Assembly: GCA_036897095.1 (NCBI GenBank) | Contig: JAYMSP010000378.1 | Span: forward strand, 1 to 54,930 | Direction of reading: 5' to 3' | DNA: 54,930 bases | From: Plantago elongata | Lineage: Eukaryota > Streptophyta > Magnoliopsida > Lamiales > Plantaginaceae | Part shown: positions 49,690-54,930 of the stretch, piece by piece | How positions within the stretch are numbered: position 1 is the stretch's first letter | Layout of the letters: each line of letters opens with the position of its first letter | The notes under the pieces: generated by a model | Seen by the model: only the letters and a program-made list of their open reading frames with translations | Told to the model about the DNA's origin: nothing | The model's database searches: none | Made by a program: the position numbers and the translations under genes

Positions 49690-49805
49690 TTCCTTTTCTA
49701 CTCTTTCTATTCAGTTTAATTCAGACTCATTCAATTCAATTTAGTTCTACTTAAACGTTGTTCTCTTCACTGAACTGAATTGAATATAATCAAACTAAAT
49801 GAGTT
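49690..49805. mobile_element. Copy of the GTTCTCTTCAACT / GAACTGAA short element family
   Basis: CAGTTTAATTCAGACTCATTCAATTCAATTTAG is followed by GTTGTTCTCTTCACTGAACTGAATTGAATATAATC. It shares vocabulary with the elements at 36.3 and 52.1 kb but is partial. Confidence 0.4.
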
Positions 49806-51985
49806 TTCATTTCAAAATAACAGAGTTAATAAAATGTAAAATGTTCGAGTGTTTTATAGTTACGTAATTAATTGTTATGTTATTTGAGTTAAATAGGCGG
49901 CTGGAATCTGGATAACAATGCAGCTGGAACAAACAGGTCGAAGCACATCGAAGGAAAAGAGAAGGTAAAAAAAGGAAAGAAATGTGATCTGGAATGGAAC
50001 ACGTACTGCACTCTTATGACATGGATCACTATTTGGAATTTTGGACAAGTGTGGACTGGGCTCTGAGAATATAGACCAAAGCTACGCTACTGAGCTTTTT
50101 TTTAGATGGTAAAAGGTTCGTTTTATATTGTGGAGAACTTCATCCATCAATTTCTCTCTATTCGGTAATAATAATTTAATAAATCTTTTAAAGATAATTT
50201 GTGTAATAATTTAAATAAATAAGTTACAACGTTCTTTTTTCATTACACTTTAAACATGCAAGACAACCGTTTAAACAGAAAGAGAAATATTACTATGATT
50301 GCAAAAATTACAACAAAAACTTTGTTGTTCTAAGTTTCTCGTCTAAATGTGAGGTTTCTTGTCTCGTCTACAGAAAGAATACTTTACTTTTTCAACTTGA
50401 TGTATTAAGTGAGAATTACAAGTTGTTGTGTGGTGGTTGAAGCACATTGATTTAGACAAGAGATCAAGAATTGAGAGTCAATTTGAGGAACTGCAATTCG
50501 ATGTACCTTTAGAGAAGTTATATTAGTGTTGTGAACTTCTTGGGTTGGGAAGAATATAATTCTTGTGAAACTTAGGTAATCATGGTGGAGAGTTTCATGG
50601 TTAATGGGAGAGTGTTTTGGAGAAGTCATGTGTTAATAGATATAACTTGAGTAACAAATGGTGGAAGCTTTGTTAAAGGAAGTTTCTATTCAATGTGTAC
50701 ATTTGTGAAGTTTAGAAGTTTGTGGGTGAATATGAAACTTTACAAGAGTTAAAGGACGTTTCTACAATTAGGCGTGTTTAATCATCGACCATCAAATTAA
50801 AATTATTTTAGTATGATCGAACGGTTTCGAGACTTCTAACGTTCTTCAAGATTTGTAGAGTACATAAGCTCATATTCTTCTCATTTCTCCCGCATCTAGT
50901 CACAAAATCAAATATGAGTTGAGTGTTTCTTCATCGGTATTTGTAGAGTTAAGCTTGAAGCTATTGTTGATGGATTGTAATTGATCTAGATTGGTAATTA
51001 AGATAAACCTTGATTGTTTTTCTCAGTAAATATAGAATTATTTTAATCTAAATTATATAAATATCTTATTATTTTATATGTAGAGAATCAAATATTAGTC
51101 TTATTTTTTAGTGAGATTGGTCTTTAATTAAGTTCCCTTAACAACATGTATACGGGATTGATTGGTATATAATTTGAGTGATCGTTTTCAATTAAAATTA
51201 AATTTTTTATATATAAAATATTCGATTTAAGTTGGGAGATGGCCGCTCCAGGTGTGTAAAACCTCGATGTGATGATATTTCTATTTTGGTCTATTGTTTC
51301 TCCATAAATGTTGAATCCTGTTCCTGTGTGGTGAATGAAATAAAAGTTTCTTTGTCAGATAAAATCACTATATATAATTCTGTAGAGAGAGTTACTGTAC
51401 CTCAAATAAGTATCTGTTTCTCATATAAGTCCCTTAGTTTAAAGATATTATGCGGTGGAAATTATGTTTGTATTTTACTTCCTCATTCCGTTTCTGTTTA
51501 CTCAATTTGACATTTTACGGTCAATCATATTCAACCTTAACCGTAAATTAATATTAAATGAAAAATATAAAATTTTCATTTAAATTATATTATGAAACTT
51601 TAAGTATCAAATTTCATAATATAATTTACTTAAATGAACATTTACATTTATAATTTAGAATTAATTCATGATAAGTTGAATACAGTTGATTAAAAAAAAA
51701 AGAAATAAGTTAAAACGTGTAACATGCAAAGGGATTGGGAAAGTAGTATACCTGTGGAAATCTCCTTAGTTTTCTTTTAATGTTCGTTTTAAGATGTAAT
51801 TATTGATTCGTTTGTACGTTGTAATTGTTTATCAAGTATCTTTTGTATTCATATAAACTCGCTATGTCTTGCCGTTTAAAAAAAAAACACACACACTAAT
51901 TAACAATGTGGCCCGAAAAAATGTCAATATGAGGACTTTAAGTTATGGAGTCATGCATAATAACTAAGGCTCTATTATCTTCACT
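49806..51985. other. AT-rich spacer
   Basis: No supported gene. A GTAGAGTACATAAGCTC(A/G)TATTCTTC segment at about 50857 recurs at about 52238, marking another small dispersed repeat. Short open frames at 50405-50629 and 51232-51510 show no family features. Confidence 0.35.
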
Positions 51986-51987
51986 AA

Positions 51988-52215
51988 AATTTAATGAATT
52001 AAACTGAAATGAACAAAATTGAGCTGAATTGTATAAAATATAATTAAAGTAGAGTTGAACTGAACTGAACCAAACTGAATGATTTTTTAGTTGAAGAGAA
52101 CAAATGTTGTGTTCTCTTCAACTTAAAATTATTTTAGTTCAATTTAGTTTTCCTTAGTTATAATTTATACTTTACTTCAGTCCAGTAAAATTAAGTTGAA
52201 TAGAACACATCCAAA
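51988..52215. mobile_element. Head-to-head pair of short inverted-repeat elements
   Basis: A left half rich in GAACTGAACTGAACC ends TTTTTTAGTTGAAGAGAACA; after a few bases the right half begins TGTGTTCTCTTCAACTTAAAA and continues GTTCAATTTAGTTTTCC. The junction forms a near-perfect palindrome at about 52090-52133. Same family as 36313-36414. Confidence 0.55.
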
Positions 52216-52270
52216 GTCTAAGGCTCAGTTGCAATTGTAGAGTACATAAGCTCGTATTCTTCAGAACTAA

Positions 52271-52410
52271 ATTGTAGTATATATAAATATAACTAATTAG
52301 AGAAAAATTGAATTGTATTAAATAGATCTGAACCGAACTGAAATTGTAATATAAATATAACTAATTAGAGCAAAATCAAACTGTATTAAATAGATCTGAA
52401 CCGAACTGAA
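52271..52410. repeat. Tandem duplication of about 67-75 bp upstream of the FT gene
   Basis: TATAAATATAACTAATTAGAG...GTATTAAATAGATCTGAACCGAACTGAA occurs twice back to back with few differences. It lies about 450-600 bp before the FT start codon, at the edge of the inverted-repeat element cluster. Confidence 0.8.
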
Positions 52411-52791
52411 TAAGTTTGTAAACGGAGATAACATAGACCAAGTGGAGCTATGCTCAATGACAACATACTATAACACAATTAGACACGTACGCATGTTCTT
52501 GTACCTTGGTGATTGGTAGAGCACATATACTATAAACCACCAGAATATTGATGATCGATCGATGGATCCTGCAGGTACATATAGTAATATTATGAGATGG
52601 TGTGTGCATATATACTACCAGTGTACTACATCATGTCTGCGCGTGACGGAGGTCCCCATTTGTTCATTTTGCTCCAATGAGAGCACGAATTCAGATTCTT
52701 CAAACAATCTGGGAGGGAAATAAAACAAGTAAGAAAAGCGAACATTATGATTCTTCTTCTTCATCAGCCTATAATCTCCATATCCACACCC

Positions 52792-52799
52792 TATAAATA
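52792..52799 (+). promoter_or_regulatory. TATA box of the FT-like gene
   Basis: TATAAATA lies 65-72 nt upstream of the ATG at 52864, a good core-promoter spacing with a short leader. Confidence 0.6.
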
Positions 52800-52863
52800 C
52801 TTGGAACCTTTCATTCATTACTTGCATCCAACTTACTGTTATTCATCCATCTTTTGCACAACA

Positions 52864-54711
52864 ATGTCTATAGCCCGCCAGGATCCTCTGGTTGTTGGAA
52901 GGGTAGTAGGGGATGTCTTGGACCCTTTTGCGCGCTCCATTGGGCTTCGGGTCATCTACACCGGTCGTGACGTCACCAACGGCGCTGACTTTAAGCCTTC
53001 CAAGATTATCAACCAGCCTAGAGTTGAGATTGGAGGTGGTGACCTACGTACCTTTTACACTCTGGTACGTTATATTTTTCATATACAAAATAATTCTTTA
53101 TATATTTTATTTTCATATGATATATATGAACATAATCTAATCCTAGCTCGTGCAATGTTTATAAGTTGTAAATCACTATAATGGTGTAGATTATGGTGGA
53201 TCCTGATGCTCCAAGTCCTAGTGATCCTAGTCTTAGAGAATACTTGCACTGGTAAGAACAAATTGATTGATCGATCATGAAAGTACATTTCAAGAACTTT
53301 TTAAACTTATTTTATTATATACTTTTCTGTATAAATTAAAAGTGATTTATAATTAAATATTTTGACGTTGAAAATCAATCTAAATATAAATGTGGTATTT
53401 GATTGGTTGGAGTAACTTTTTAGCACACTTGTCTAACTTTTTCTCTCCCTTTTGGGCCCCTTTTGGAAAATGCATAATCCTCCTTGCATTTTTTAAGATG
53501 TGGACTGTTAAATGTAGTCATGCCAGTTGAAACTTGTAATTTGTATTTTGCTGTAATAAAAATAAATAAATGAAACTTGTGATTCATAGGTTTGTGTAAT
53601 AAATAAATAATAAATATATAAAGTATTCTCTTCATTTTAAATATAACTTGACAATTGGCATTTTCATTGAGTTAAAAAATAATTTAATTATATAAATAAA
53701 CTAATAAGTGAATCATAATTTTCATTATATGTATAAAAAATTGATATTTTTAATTCTTAGTTAAAATTGATTTTTTTTTTTATGATTAACAGTTAAAATG
53801 AAAAGTTTAAGGTGAAATGAAATAAGTAAAATATATAATTAATGCAGTACATAAAATAGTGGTTCAAAAGTTAATAATGGGAAAGTCTCAAAATAGAAAG
53901 TTGGTGAGTACTTGACTGAAAGATTGGTGACAAAAAGTTGATCGTGTATGACAATTTCAATAAACATCCACAAGATGGTGAGTATTTGGGAAATCAGTCA
54001 AATCACATTGAAACTTTATCTAGTTTCCAATACAAATGGAAGAGTATTATATTGTAAAATGAGTTTTGGGTGATATATCTTCATATATTTGTAGGTTGGT
54101 GACTGATATTCCAGCAACCACTGGAGCATCCTTTGGTAAGTATATATTAACAGATCCTTAAACTCAATTAAGTGTTGTTAATTACAAAGTTACTTGCATC
54201 TACATGTAGATTATTTGAGATTGACCCCCATATGTCATCGAGTACAAATGCAATAGCTTGCTTTTGGTTACGTTACGTTTTCACGCTTTTTTTCTATTCA
54301 TGTCACTTCTTTCCTTTTTCATCCAAACATGAACACACGCTTACTTTGAATAATAGTAGTGGACCTAGTGGTTGTAGTCTTGCAGATATAAAATGATGAA
54401 TAATTGGCATCGAATTCGATTTTAATTTAAGTTGTATACCAGACGGGGCCTAATTAATATTCTTCAACGTACATTCTTTAGGTCAGGAGTTACTTTGTTA
54501 TGAGAGGCCACAACCATCAATGGGGATTCATCGCTATGTCTTCGTACTATTCCGTCAATTGGGGAGGCAGACGGTGTATGCACCGGGATGGCGTCAAAAT
54601 TTCAACACAAAAGACTTTGCAGAGATCTATAATCTTGGATCTCCAGTTGCCGCATTATATTTCAATTGCCAAAGAGAGGCTGGTACTGGTGGGAGAAGAA
54701 CATCATCATGA
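52864..54711 (+). CDS. FT: FLOWERING LOCUS T-like phosphatidylethanolamine-binding protein (florigen type)
   Basis: Model: exons 52864-53064, 53190-53251, 54095-54135 and 54482-54711, in frame, giving 177 residues. Middle exons of 62 and 41 bp are the canonical FT/TFL1-family sizes. FT proteins move from leaf to shoot apex and, with FD-type bZIPs and 14-3-3 proteins, promote flowering. Diagnostic residues favour an activator: Y85 (REYLHW; TFL1 repressors have His) and Q140 (WRQNF), with Y134, G137 and W138 in the external loop segment [11 protein letters not shown]. The ligand-pocket motifs [10 protein letters not shown] and GIHRYVF are intact. Introns are short for the first and about 0.84 kb for the second. 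The C-terminus ends GTGGRRTSS. Functional direction is inferred from residues, not tested. Confidence 0.96.
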
Positions 54712-54846
54712 AGATTACACTCTCTTATATGGATCAATTTAACATCACAGTTGAAGTAGTATATACATATATACATTGGAATTTGTGTAATACGCTACGT
54801 GTGTTTTACGTTATATTAAGACGTATTATTTATTTTGTAAATGATG

Positions 54847-54852
54847 AATAAA
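54847..54852 (+). terminator. Poly(A) signal AATAAA of the FT-like gene
   Basis: AATAAA about 136 nt after the stop codon, a typical plant 3' UTR distance. A second AATAAAATATG follows shortly after. Confidence 0.45.
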
Positions 54853-54930
54853 ATACGTAATTTAATAAAATATGCAATTGAATATGAATATATAATAGCT
54901 GCAATTGAATTTTAGATTTGATATATTATA

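Noticed and set aside
51232-51510. 92-codon plus-strand frame as a small gene
   Set aside because: No signal peptide, domain or promoter spacing is convincing, and the surrounding sequence is repeat-rich spacer.

Overview
The window is nuclear DNA of a flowering plant, very probably a eudicot. Genes are far apart and split by GT-AG introns, the spacers are AT-rich with small transposon relics, and the products include a plastid lipoxygenase, a plant complex I subunit, a plant-type CDKG kinase, plant RecQ-like 5 and an FT florigen homologue. Exon models below were built by hand. Each junction was checked for GT/AG and for reading-frame continuity, and the joined products were compared with remembered family sequences. 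No database search was run.

Layout, left to right. 1-398 (-): 5' part of a Gfo/Idh/MocA-type oxidoreductase gene, cut by the window edge. 1816-4365 (-): mitochondrial complex I 51 kDa subunit, with its start codon isolated on an upstream exon. 4.5-7.9 kb: AT-rich spacer with a Stowaway-like MITE, a possible LTR relic and an ATT microsatellite. 7998-12414 (+): ankyrin-repeat protein with a possible PH-like tail. 13311-16994 (+): nine-exon 13-lipoxygenase of the LOX6 class. 18615-22086 (+): DUF3537 membrane protein. 22.1-27.8 kb: non-coding, with a 21-bp minisatellite. 27862-30653 (-): CDKG-type kinase. 32454-35515 (-): DUF212 membrane protein. 38631-44631 (-): nineteen-exon RECQL5-type helicase. 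44.8-47.4 kb: two tandem copies of a long-inverted-repeat element, each with a 20-bp minisatellite core. 48417-48963 (-): TPD1-like secreted-protein gene broken by one nonsense codon. 52864-54711 (+): FT/PEBP gene.

The genes are not an operon; each has its own spacing and exon structure. The block LOX6 - DUF3537 - CDKG - DUF212 appears in the order I remember for Arabidopsis At1g67560-At1g67600, which supports the gene calls and suggests ancient microsynteny. The most unusual items are the twin minisatellite-cored foldback elements, the split initiator codon of the complex I gene, a 52-bp tandem duplication that copies a splice donor in the DUF212 gene, the single-stop TPD1-like gene, and an intact activator-type FT homologue beside transposon debris.
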